Shown: piece by piece, positions 18,292 through 25,527 of the stretch
Numbering within the stretch: the first letter of the stretch is position 1
How the letters are laid out: the number at the start of each line of letters is the position of its first letter
NCBI GenBank assembly: GCA_041441555.1
Contig: JASDSW010000061.1
Span: forward strand, 1-61,064
Reading direction: 5' to 3'
Length of the DNA: 61,064 bases
Source of the DNA: Pseudaeromonas sp041441555
Lineage (GTDB): Bacteria > Pseudomonadota > Gammaproteobacteria > Enterobacterales > Aeromonadaceae
The notes under the pieces: model-generated
Database searches by the model: none
Told to the model about the DNA's origin: nothing
The model's input: the letters and a program-made list of their open reading frames with translations, nothing else
Program-made: the position numbers and the translations under genes

Positions 18292-19481
18292 TGCATACCC
18301 TTGAGTAGTTGCAGCGTCATGCGCCGGGCCTCAGCGTCCAATTCCAGAATGGTCGCCAAATCGGGGGTTGAACGGTCGGCAAAGGCATGCACCACAGGAG
18401 CACAGAGTCGATAGATGTCCATGAAGCCAATCTGACGATCGAGAAAGGCTGAAACGGCCAACTCGTTGGCCGCATTCAATGCCGTCGTCGCCGCCTGCCC
18501 AGCCCAACAGGCTTCCATCGCCAGTTGCAGACAGGGGTAGCGTTGATAATCGGGACGGATGAAGCTCAGCTCACCGAGCGCGAAAAAATCCAGAGGCTCG
18601 ACGCCGGAGGTGACCCGTTGCGGGTAGGCCAGCGCGTGAGCGATGGGAGTGCGCATGTCTGGATGTCCCATCTGGGCCAGCACAGAGCCATCCTTGTATT
18701 GCACCATCGAATGGATCACCGATTGTGGATGAATGATGACTTGGATCTGCTCAGGCTTAGCATTGAACAGCCACTTGGCTTCAATAAATTCCAGCCCCTT
18801 GTTCATCATGGTGGCGGAATCCACGGATATTTTGCGCCCCATCGACCAGTTGGGGTGGGCGATGGCCTGCTCTGGAGTCACCTGCGCCAACTCGGCAATC
18901 TCGGTATAACGGAACGGGCCTCCCGAGCCGGTCAGCAGGATGCGAGCCACCCCGGCGGCAGCCAGGTCGCATGAGCCCATCTGCCCGTGCACGGCTTCCG
19001 GCAGACACTGGAAGATGGCATTGTGTTCGCTGTCGACCGGCAACAGGGTGGCCCCGTGGGTGGCGGCAGCCTGCATGAAGAGCGCCCCCGACATCACCAA
19101 CGCCTCCTTATTGGCCAACAGCACCCGCTTGCCCGCTTCAATGGCCGCCATGGCGGGTAACAAACCAGCCGCCCCGACGATGGCGGCCATCACGGTGTCA
19201 ACATCCTGCAACCGGGAGACTTCGCACAATGCAGCAGTGCCGCTGAGGACTTCGGTATTCGAATTAGCCTCCGCCAGCGCCAGACGCAGTGCCATGGCCG
19301 CCTCGTCCTGCACCAGGACCGCATACCGGGGAGCAAATTCGAGACAATCCGCCAGCATCCGCGTCACATCACAGTTGGCAGCCAGCGCGACGATCTCAAA
19401 CTCATCGCGATGACGTCGCACCACGTCCAGGGTGCTGCGGCCAATAGAACCGGTTGAACCCAATATGGTCAACTGATGCAT
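18288..19481 (-). CDS. dxr: 1-deoxy-D-xylulose-5-phosphate reductoisomerase
   Basis: A 397-residue MEP-pathway enzyme that converts DXP to 2-C-methylerythritol 4-phosphate with NADPH. The NADPH-binding motif is GSTGSIGRSTLDVV. The active-site segments are LLPVDSEHNAIFQCLPE and NWSMGRKISVDSATMMNKG. Length agrees with E. coli (398). It is co-directional with cdsA (13 nt gap) and overlaps rseP. Confidence 0.97.
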   Translation of the reverse strand: MHQLTILGSTGSIGRSTLDVVRRHRDEFEIVALAANCDVTRMLADCLEFAPRYAVLVQDEAAMALRLALAEANSNTEVLSGTAALCEVSRLQDVDTVMAAIVGAAGLLPAMAAIEAGKRVLLANKEALVMSGALFMQAAATHGATLLPVDSEHNAIFQCLPEAVHGQMGSCDLAAAGVARILLTGSGGPFRYTEIAELAQVTPEQAIAHPNWSMGRKISVDSATMMNKGLEFIEAKWLFNAKPEQIQVIIHPQSVIHSMVQYKDGSVLAQMGHPDMRTPIAHALAYPQRVTSGVEPLDFFALGELSFIRPDYQRYPCLQLAMEACWAGQAATTALNAANELAVSAFLDRQIGFMDIYRLCAPVVHAFADRSTPDLATILELDAEARRMTLQLLKGMQ

Positions 19482-19494
19482 GACTACCTCTTGT

Positions 19495-20346
19495 TCAGTT
19501 GAGCAGTAGATAACAGACCACGAAGATCGGTAAAGCGGCCGTCAGGCTGTCGATCCGATCCAGGACGCCACCATGACCGGGCAGCAGGGAACCCGAATCC
19601 TTGATACCCGCCTGGCGCTTGAACAGACTTTCCGTCAGATCGCCCAGCACGGAGGCGAGCATCGCCACCATCGAACAGACCACCACAATCAGCGTTTGAC
19701 GCAGGCCCAGCGAACAGCCATAGGCAACGGCCGTCGCGACCCCGGCGGATAGCAGCAAGCCACCCACCAAGCCTTCGATGGTTTTTTGCGGACTGACTGC
19801 CGGCAGCAACTTGCGCCGCCCGAAGGCTCGACCGACAAAATAGGCACCGGAATCGGCACACCAGACCAGCAGCATGACAAAGAAAACCACCCAGCCACCC
19901 AGTTGCGGATCGGTGGTATAGCCGTGACTGCGCAGCAGAAGCAGCGACCAGAAAAAGGGCAGCAGAGTCAGAACGCCGAACAGCGCCTTCAACCAGGGTT
20001 GTTTGCGCCACCAGCGGGTTCCCCGCGGATAAGCCAGCACCATGACCAGTGCCGCCAGCCACCACAGTCCGCCCGCATAGAGAATGCCGAGAATGACCGG
20101 ATGAGGTGTGGCCTGCAGCAGTTGTGCAGGCGGATTGAGCCATAACGAGAGGCTCAGCAAGCCCCCCATCGGTAACAGCAACCAGTTTGGCTGAGCCGGC
20201 AGCACGAAACGCCCCCACTCACGACTGGCTAATAGAAAAATGACAATGGCACCGAGGCAAAAATAGTCCAGCGGTAAAAAGAACATCCAACCGATGGCAA
20301 GCGGGATCAGAATTAGGGCGGTAATTATTCTTTGTTTCAACGACAT
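19495..20346 (-). CDS. cdsA: Phosphatidate cytidylyltransferase
   Basis: A 283-residue multipass inner-membrane enzyme making CDP-diacylglycerol from phosphatidic acid and CTP, the branch point for all phospholipids. It has about eight hydrophobic segments and the C-terminal signature SLFKRQAGIKDSGS...GHGGVLDRIDS, which contains the metal-binding acidic residues. It is 12 nt after uppS and 13 nt before dxr. Confidence 0.96.
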   Translation of the reverse strand: MSLKQRIITALILIPLAIGWMFFLPLDYFCLGAIVIFLLASREWGRFVLPAQPNWLLLPMGGLLSLSLWLNPPAQLLQATPHPVILGILYAGGLWWLAALVMVLAYPRGTRWWRKQPWLKALFGVLTLLPFFWSLLLLRSHGYTTDPQLGGWVVFFVMLLVWCADSGAYFVGRAFGRRKLLPAVSPQKTIEGLVGGLLLSAGVATAVAYGCSLGLRQTLIVVVCSMVAMLASVLGDLTESLFKRQAGIKDSGSLLPGHGGVLDRIDSLTAALPIFVVCYLLLN

Positions 20347-20358
20347 GAACCTCTAACG

Positions 20359-21129
20359 TCAGCCGGAATGTGCCAATAAGGCCCGGACCTGTTCACCGGT
20401 ACAGCCAAAACGGCGTTCGCGGCTGGCAAATGAGGCGATCGCCTCGCTAAAAACAACATCATCAAAATCAGGCCACAGTACGGGGGTAAAGTAGAGCTCG
20501 GCATAGGCTGCCTGCCACAGCAAAAAATTGCTGATACGGTGATCCCCACCGGTGCGGATCATCAGGTCCACATCCGGCAACCCCTGCGTACTCAGATAGC
20601 GGCCCAGTGTCTCTTCACCGATCTGCTCGACGGTTAACTCGCCCCGCTGCAGGGCCTGGGCCATCGACAGGGCTGCCTGGGTAATATCCCAACGGCCACC
20701 GTAGTTGGCGGCCACATTCAACACCAAACCGGTATTGTTTGCCGTTAGAGCTTCCGCAGCCTCGACCTTTTGTTGCAATCGTTCACTGAACCGGGAACGT
20801 TCACCAATGATCCGCAGCTGAATATTGCTCTTGTGCAGCTTCTTAGCCTCGCCCCCCAGCACATGGATGAAAAGTTCCATCAGGGCGTTGACTTCCGATT
20901 CGGGACGCCGCCAGTTTTCACTGGAGAAGGCAAAGAGAGTCAGGGCCGATAGCCCAAGACGCGAGGCAAACGAGACGGCATTACGTACCGCATGAACGCC
21001 TGCTTTATGACCGAAGACGCGCATCTTGCCACGCTGCTGAGCCCAGCGGCCATTACCATCCATGATGATGGCAACATGCCGGGGCAACCCCTGATTGGCC
21101 ATCTCACCGAGTGAGGCAGGTAACGACAT
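20359..21129 (-). CDS. uppS: Undecaprenyl diphosphate synthase
   Basis: A 256-residue cis-prenyltransferase that extends farnesyl-PP with eight isopentenyl units to give the C55 carrier lipid of peptidoglycan and O-antigen synthesis. HVAIIMDGNGRWAQQRGK holds the catalytic Asp and the following GHKAG motif. The C-terminal DLMIRTGGDHRISNFLLWQ is the allylic-substrate motif. Length agrees with E. coli (253). It starts a new segment after the frr terminator. Confidence 0.97.
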   Translation of the reverse strand: MSLPASLGEMANQGLPRHVAIIMDGNGRWAQQRGKMRVFGHKAGVHAVRNAVSFASRLGLSALTLFAFSSENWRRPESEVNALMELFIHVLGGEAKKLHKSNIQLRIIGERSRFSERLQQKVEAAEALTANNTGLVLNVAANYGGRWDITQAALSMAQALQRGELTVEQIGEETLGRYLSTQGLPDVDLMIRTGGDHRISNFLLWQAAYAELYFTPVLWPDFDDVVFSEAIASFASRERRFGCTGEQVRALLAHSG

Positions 21130-21146
21130 GCTTCATCCCCTGTAAA

Positions 21147-21181
21147 TAGAAAAACGCCGTGCAGCGCGAGCCACACGGCGT
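21147..21181 (-). terminator. Terminator between frr and uppS
   Basis: On the minus strand an 8-bp stem (acgccgtg/cacggcgt) is followed by TTTTTCTATTT. It lies 24 nt after the frr stop and separates the rpsB-frr segment from uppS and the genes after it. Confidence 0.75.
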
Positions 21182-21204
21182 CGGTACTATACCCGATGTG
21201 ATAA

Positions 21205-21762
21205 TCAGATTTCCATCAGCTCTTTTTCCTTGGCCGCCAGCAGATCATCCACCTGCTTGACGAAGCCATCGGTCAGCTTCTGGATCTCTTCCTGAGCACG
21301 ACGGTCGTCATCCTCGGAGATCTCTTTGTCCTTCAGCAATGCCTTCAGATCGGCGTTGCAATCACGACGCACGTTACGCACAGCGACACGGGCCTGCTCG
21401 GCTTCGGCGCGCACCAGTTTGATCATATCCTTGCGGCGTTCTTCGGTCAGCGGCGGCAAAGGGACGCGAATGGTGGTACCAGCTGAGGATGGATTGAGTC
21501 CCAGATCAGAGGTCATGATCGCCTTTTCAACCGCCTGGATCATTGTGCGATCGAAGACGGTGACGGCCAGGGTCCGCGCATCTTCTGCTACCACGTTGGC
21601 AACCTGACGCAGCGGTGTGGATGAGCCGTAATAATCCACGGAAATGGCATCGAGCAACGCCGGCTGAGCACGCCCAGTCCGGATCTTGGACATCTGACTC
21701 TTCAGCGACTCGACACTCTTGGTCATCCGCTCTTTTGCGTCTTGCTTAATATCATTGATCAC
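21205..21762 (-). CDS. frr: Ribosome recycling factor
   Basis: A 185-residue tRNA-shaped factor that, with EF-G, splits post-termination ribosomes. The N-terminal MINDIKQDAKERMTKSVES and KIRTGRAQPALLD motifs and the C-terminal DDRRAQEEIQKLTD helix are characteristic; length equals E. coli RRF. The start is GTG, as in E. coli frr, with AAGGA upstream. Confidence 0.97.
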   Translation of the reverse strand: MINDIKQDAKERMTKSVESLKSQMSKIRTGRAQPALLDAISVDYYGSSTPLRQVANVVAEDARTLAVTVFDRTMIQAVEKAIMTSDLGLNPSSAGTTIRVPLPPLTEERRKDMIKLVRAEAEQARVAVRNVRRDCNADLKALLKDKEISEDDDRRAQEEIQKLTDGFVKQVDDLLAAKEKELMEI

Positions 21763-21836
21763 TGTCGTATCCTTCTTCTGTGTCGTCTGACTCTACCGAT
21801 GATTGTAACCAGTAAATGCGCTCGGCAAAGCGAGAG

Positions 21837-22571
21837 TTACCTGTTTTTGTGATGGATCAGCGTGCCTTCTTGCTCGCCCATGATGACGCGGCGCAGCGCA
21901 CCCGGCTTGTTCATGTTGAACACCCGGATCGGCAGGTTATGATCGCGCGCCAGGGTAAACGCCGCCAGATCCATGACCTTCAGCTCTTTTTCCAGCACAT
22001 CGTTGTAATCCAGTTCGGTGTAGAGTTCGGCTTCCGGGTTCTTGACCGGATCTTCGGAGTAGACCCCATCCACCTTGGTCGCCTTGAGCACGCAGTCGGC
22101 TTCGATCTCGATCCCCCGCAGACAGGCAGCAGAGTCCGTCGTAAAGAAGGGGTTACCGGTGCCAGCCGCAAAAATCACGACCTTGCCAGCCCGCAGCTGG
22201 CTAATCCCCTCAGCCCAACTATAGGAGTCACAGATCCCCTGCAGGCTGATGGCAGACATCAGGCGCGCATTCACATAGGCACGATGCAACGCATCCCGCA
22301 TGGCCAGGCCGTTCATCACGGTCGCCAGCATACCCATGTGATCACCCACCACCCGATTCATGCCAGCCTTGGCCAGGCCAGCACCACGGAACAAGTTACC
22401 ACCACCGATGACCAGACCGACTTGTACCCCGAGCTCGACCAGCTCCTTGATCTCCTGCGCCATACGCTCCAGCACAGCCGGGTCGATACCGAAGCCTTCA
22501 TCACCCTGTAAGGCCTCACCACTCAATTTCAACAGAATTCTTCTGTAAGCAGCTTTGGGATTGGTACTCAT
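21837..22571 (-). CDS. pyrH: Uridylate kinase
   Basis: A 244-residue UMP kinase of the amino-acid-kinase fold, allosterically controlled by GTP and UTP in the family. RRILLKLSGEALQGDEGFGI is the N-terminal ATP site, with GGGNLFRGAGLAKAGMNRV and FAAGTGNPFFTTDSAACLR further in. The ATG at 22571 has AGGAAGAAAAG upstream; a longer frame from 22604 lacks family sequence. Confidence 0.97.
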   Translation of the reverse strand: MSTNPKAAYRRILLKLSGEALQGDEGFGIDPAVLERMAQEIKELVELGVQVGLVIGGGNLFRGAGLAKAGMNRVVGDHMGMLATVMNGLAMRDALHRAYVNARLMSAISLQGICDSYSWAEGISQLRAGKVVIFAAGTGNPFFTTDSAACLRGIEIEADCVLKATKVDGVYSEDPVKNPEAELYTELDYNDVLEKELKVMDLAAFTLARDHNLPIRVFNMNKPGALRRVIMGEQEGTLIHHKNR

Positions 22572-22588
22572 CTTTTCTTCCTGGTCAT

Positions 22589-22616
22589 AGAAAGACCGCG
22601 ACATAGGTCGCGGTCT
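22589..22616 (-). terminator. Hairpin between tsf and pyrH
   Basis: A 10-bp perfect stem (22593-22602 with 22607-22616), loop atag, is followed on the minus strand by TTTCTAT. It is probably a partial terminator that lowers pyrH expression relative to tsf. Confidence 0.6.
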
Positions 22617-22644
22617 GAATTGGCTTGGCTAACTTTATCGCAGA

Positions 22645-23523
22645 TTAGCTCTTCATGGCAGCGATTTGAGCCTGAACTTCGGCGGCGAAGTCAGTCTCTT
22701 GCTTCTCGATGCCTTCACCCACTTCAAAGCGGATGAACTCCAGTACGTCAGCGCCTTCTTTCTTCAGCAGATCGGCAACAGAGATGGAAGGATCCTTGAC
22801 GAACATCTGGCCAGTCAGAGAGATTTCACCGGTGAATTTCTTCATACGGCCTTCAACCATCTTCTCGGCGATATCCTTCGGCTTGCCGGAGTTAACGGCG
22901 ATCTCAACCTGGATTTCACGTTCCTTGGCCACGACTTCGGCAGAAACATCTTCCGGCTTGACGAATTGCGGGTTGTTCGCCGCAACGTGCATCGCCAGAT
23001 CCTTGGCCAGTTCAGCAGAACCGCCCACCAGCTTGGTGACCACACCGATACGGCCACCGTGGATGTAGGTGCCCAGGTTTTCACCTTCGACCACGATCAT
23101 GCGGCGCAGGTTCATGTTTTCACCGATCTTGGCGATCAGGTTGTTCAGCGTCACTTCCACGCTTTCACCGTCGGCATACTCGGCAGCCTTCAGGGCTTCC
23201 AGATCGGTGATCTTGTTTGCGACTGCGATATTCAGAACCTTCTCACCGAAGGCGCGGAAACCAGCGTCCTTACCCACGAAGTCGGTTTCACAGTTCAGTT
23301 CGATCATGGTGGCAAAGTTGCCTTCGGCACGCGCCAGGATCACACCTTCGGCGGCGATACGGCCAGCCTTCTTGGCAGCCTTGGCTTGACCTGACTTACG
23401 CATGTTTTCAATGGCCAGTTCGATGTCACCATTGGCTTCAGTCAGTGCCTTTTTGCAGTCCATCATGCCGGCTGCAGTACGTTCGCGCAGTTCTTTAACC
23501 AGAGCGGCGGAAATGTTTGCCAT
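22645..23523 (-). CDS. tsf: Translation elongation factor Ts
   Basis: A 292-residue GDP/GTP exchange factor for EF-Tu. The N-terminal UBA-like segment is MANISAALVKELRERTAAGM with MDCKKALTEANGD. The central signature is CETDFVGKDAGFRAFGE. It is longer than E. coli EF-Ts (283). The ATG at 23523 is supported by homology; the upstream in-frame extension overlaps the rpsB-tsf hairpin. Confidence 0.97.
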   Translation of the reverse strand: MANISAALVKELRERTAAGMMDCKKALTEANGDIELAIENMRKSGQAKAAKKAGRIAAEGVILARAEGNFATMIELNCETDFVGKDAGFRAFGEKVLNIAVANKITDLEALKAAEYADGESVEVTLNNLIAKIGENMNLRRMIVVEGENLGTYIHGGRIGVVTKLVGGSAELAKDLAMHVAANNPQFVKPEDVSAEVVAKEREIQVEIAVNSGKPKDIAEKMVEGRMKKFTGEISLTGQMFVKDPSISVADLLKKEGADVLEFIRFEVGEGIEKQETDFAAEVQAQIAAMKS

Positions 23524-23554
23524 GTCCTTTATCCTCGGTCTGAGTGATTTGTAT

Positions 23555-23583
23555 AAAAATGCAGGGGTCACGAGGACCCCTGC
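23555..23583 (-). terminator. Attenuating hairpin between rpsB and tsf
   Basis: A 9-bp perfect stem (23561-23569 with 23575-23583) is followed on the minus strand by ATTTTTAT. Partial termination here would set the S2 to EF-Ts ratio, as described for this intercistronic region in other gammaproteobacteria. Confidence 0.65.
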
Positions 23584-23636
23584 TAACCAATTACAACGGG
23601 TTAATAAGGGGGAACAGCGAACTGTTCGTGCCTTTA

Positions 23637-24365
23637 TTAGTTGGCTTCTACGAAACCGTCTTGCTCGGCTTGAACTGCAATGTCCAGCTCGCGAGAGTCG
23701 TTAACGACGCTAGCAGCGGCAGACAGGTACAGGCTCACGGCACGGATCGCGTCGTCGTTACCCGGGATGATGTAATCAACACCGTCCGGGTTGGAGTTGG
23801 TATCAACGATAGACACAACCGGGATACCCAGGTTGTTGGCTTCCTTGATCGCGATGTGCTCGTGCTCGGCATCGATAACAAACAGAACGTCCGGCAGGCC
23901 GCCCATGTCCTTGATACCGCCCAGGCTCTTCTCCAGCTTTTCCATTTCGCGAGTACGCATCAGCGCCTCTTTCTTGGTCAGCTTGTCGAAGGTACCGTCT
24001 TGAGCTTGGGTTTCCAGGTCTTTCAGACGCTTGATGGACTGACGAACGGTCTTCCAGTTGGTCAGCATACCGCCCAACCAGCGATGGTTCACATAGAACT
24101 GATCGCAGCTGGCAGCGGCTTCTTTTACGGCTTCAGAGGCAGCACGCTTGGTACCGACGAACAGGATCTTGCCCTTCTTGGCAGCGATGTTGCCAACGAA
24201 GTTCAGCGCATCATCAAACATAGGAACAGTCTTTTCCAGGTGGATGATGTGCACGCCGTTACGGGCACCAAAGATGAACGGCTTCATCTTGGGGTTCCAG
24301 AAACGGGTTTGGTGACCGAAGTGAACGCCGGCTTGCAGCATGTCGCGCATTGAAACTTTTGCCAT
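23637..24365 (-). CDS. rpsB: 30S ribosomal protein S2
   Basis: A 242-residue ribosomal protein (E. coli: 241) at the back of the 30S subunit near S1. MAKVSMRDMLQAGVHFGHQT and the NHRWLGGMLTNWKTVRQS motif identify it. It is the first gene of the long minus-strand cluster and has a structured leader (24366-24460) and a promoter with a GC-rich discriminator. Confidence 0.98.
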   Translation of the reverse strand: MAKVSMRDMLQAGVHFGHQTRFWNPKMKPFIFGARNGVHIIHLEKTVPMFDDALNFVGNIAAKKGKILFVGTKRAASEAVKEAAASCDQFYVNHRWLGGMLTNWKTVRQSIKRLKDLETQAQDGTFDKLTKKEALMRTREMEKLEKSLGGIKDMGGLPDVLFVIDAEHEHIAIKEANNLGIPVVSIVDTNSNPDGVDYIIPGNDDAIRAVSLYLSAAASVVNDSRELDIAVQAEQDGFVEAN

Positions 24366-24460
24366 TTTAAACCTCTGTTATGGGGTTAGGCCTCCACACA
24401 TCCCGCGACTCCGACCCAAAGGGCACCCCGGAGAGCGTGTCGATGTGTGTGTGGTTTAAG
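24366..24460 (-). promoter_or_regulatory. rpsB leader, probable S2 autoregulatory structure
   Basis: The rpsB 5' leader can fold: gatgtgtg (around 24442-24449) pairs with ccacacatc (24394-24402), and cggag/ctccg (24429-24433 with 24409-24413) forms an inner helix. The segment GGAGGCCTAACCCC just before the gene is like that in the S2 leader of enterobacteria. S2-mediated repression through this leader is known in that group; its presence here is inferred from layout. Confidence 0.55.
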
Positions 24461-24502
24461 GATTTAAGTGAATTGAGTCTGACACAGCATGACTCGGCGC
24501 GC

Positions 24503-24511
24503 TTTATATCA
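24503..24511 (-). promoter_or_regulatory. Extended -10 promoter of rpsB
   Basis: On the minus strand TGATATAAAG is followed by GCGCGCC. This is an extended -10 with a GC-rich discriminator, the type under stringent control for ribosomal genes. No good -35 is visible. Confidence 0.55.
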
Positions 24512-24610
24512 CATTGGCCGTTTCAGTGCCACCACCCGAGCATGGATCCTGGCGCGAGGAAACGGCGCCCAAACCCAGGAGGGAATAATTGTTGATCCCG
24601 ATCAGTAAAC

Positions 24611-24639
24611 TGGAACTCCCGCTCCCAAATCGGTACAAT
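24611..24639 (+). promoter_or_regulatory. Candidate map promoter
   Basis: A -10 TACAAT (24634-24639) lies 17 nt after a weak -35 TGGAAC (24611-24616), about 75 nt upstream of map. It is a candidate only. Confidence 0.35.
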
Positions 24640-24714
24640 TTTGCCTTCTGCCCAATGCGTGGCGCGTCGTGGATTCCCCGGCGGCCAGTGCGATGAATCG
24701 AGTCGAGAGAGAGC

Positions 24715-25500
24715 ATGTCAGTCGTCATAAAAACCCCAGATGAAATCGAAAAAATGCGCGTCGCAGGTCGTCTGGCCGCCGAGGTGCTGGAGATGATCGC
24801 CCCTCACGTCAAGGCCGGGGTTACGACTGAAGAACTCAACCAGCTTTGTCACGACTACATAATCCAGGTGCAAGGCGCTATCCCCGCCCCGCTCAACTAC
24901 CATGGCTTTCCTAAATCCATCTGCACCTCGATCAACGAAGTCGTCTGCCATGGCATCCCAAATCACAAGAAGCTGCGAGATGGCGACATCATCAACATCG
25001 ACATCACCGTCATCAAAGATGGCTATCACGGTGACACCTCGCAGATGTTCTGGGTTGGCAATCCAACCCCCCGCAACCGTCAACTCTGTGAAATGGCCCA
25101 ACAGACTCTGTATGCCGCCATCCGCACCGTTCGCCCTGGCGCCTGCCTGAGCGAAATTGGCGCCGTTATCCAACCCATGGCGGAAAAAGCCGGCTTTTCT
25201 GTGGTTCGCGATTACTGTGGCCATGGCCTCGGCAAAGAGTTTCATGAAGAGCCCCAGGTGTTGCACTACCGCAACAACCACAAGCTGACGTTGAAGCCGG
25301 GCATGTGTTTCACCATAGAGCCGATGATCAATGCCGGCACTTATCGCTGCAAGGTCGATCGCAAGGATGGCTGGACCGTCACCACCGCCGATCGCCAACC
25401 GTCAGCGCAATATGAACACACCCTGCTGGTTACCGATGAGGGGTGTGAGGTATTGACGCTGCGGCAGGATGAAACCTTGGAGCGTTACGTCAAGGCTTGA
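24715..25500 (+). CDS. map: Methionine aminopeptidase type I
   Basis: A 261-residue (E. coli: 264) dinuclear metalloprotease that removes the N-terminal Met from new proteins. PAPLNYHGFPKSICTSINEV, then the metal Asp residues in NIDITVIKDGYHGDTSQMF, His in CGHGLGKEFHEEP, and Glu in FTIEPMI and YEHTLL. It is divergent from rpsB, as in E. coli, and followed after 27 nt by glnD. Confidence 0.97.
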   Translation: MSVVIKTPDEIEKMRVAGRLAAEVLEMIAPHVKAGVTTEELNQLCHDYIIQVQGAIPAPLNYHGFPKSICTSINEVVCHGIPNHKKLRDGDIINIDITVIKDGYHGDTSQMFWVGNPTPRNRQLCEMAQQTLYAAIRTVRPGACLSEIGAVIQPMAEKAGFSVVRDYCGHGLGKEFHEEPQVLHYRNNHKLTLKPGMCFTIEPMINAGTYRCKVDRKDGWTVTTADRQPSAQYEHTLLVTDEGCEVLTLRQDETLERYVKA

Positions 25501-25527
25501 TGCCTTGCGCAGGCCAGGGAGGCCGAC

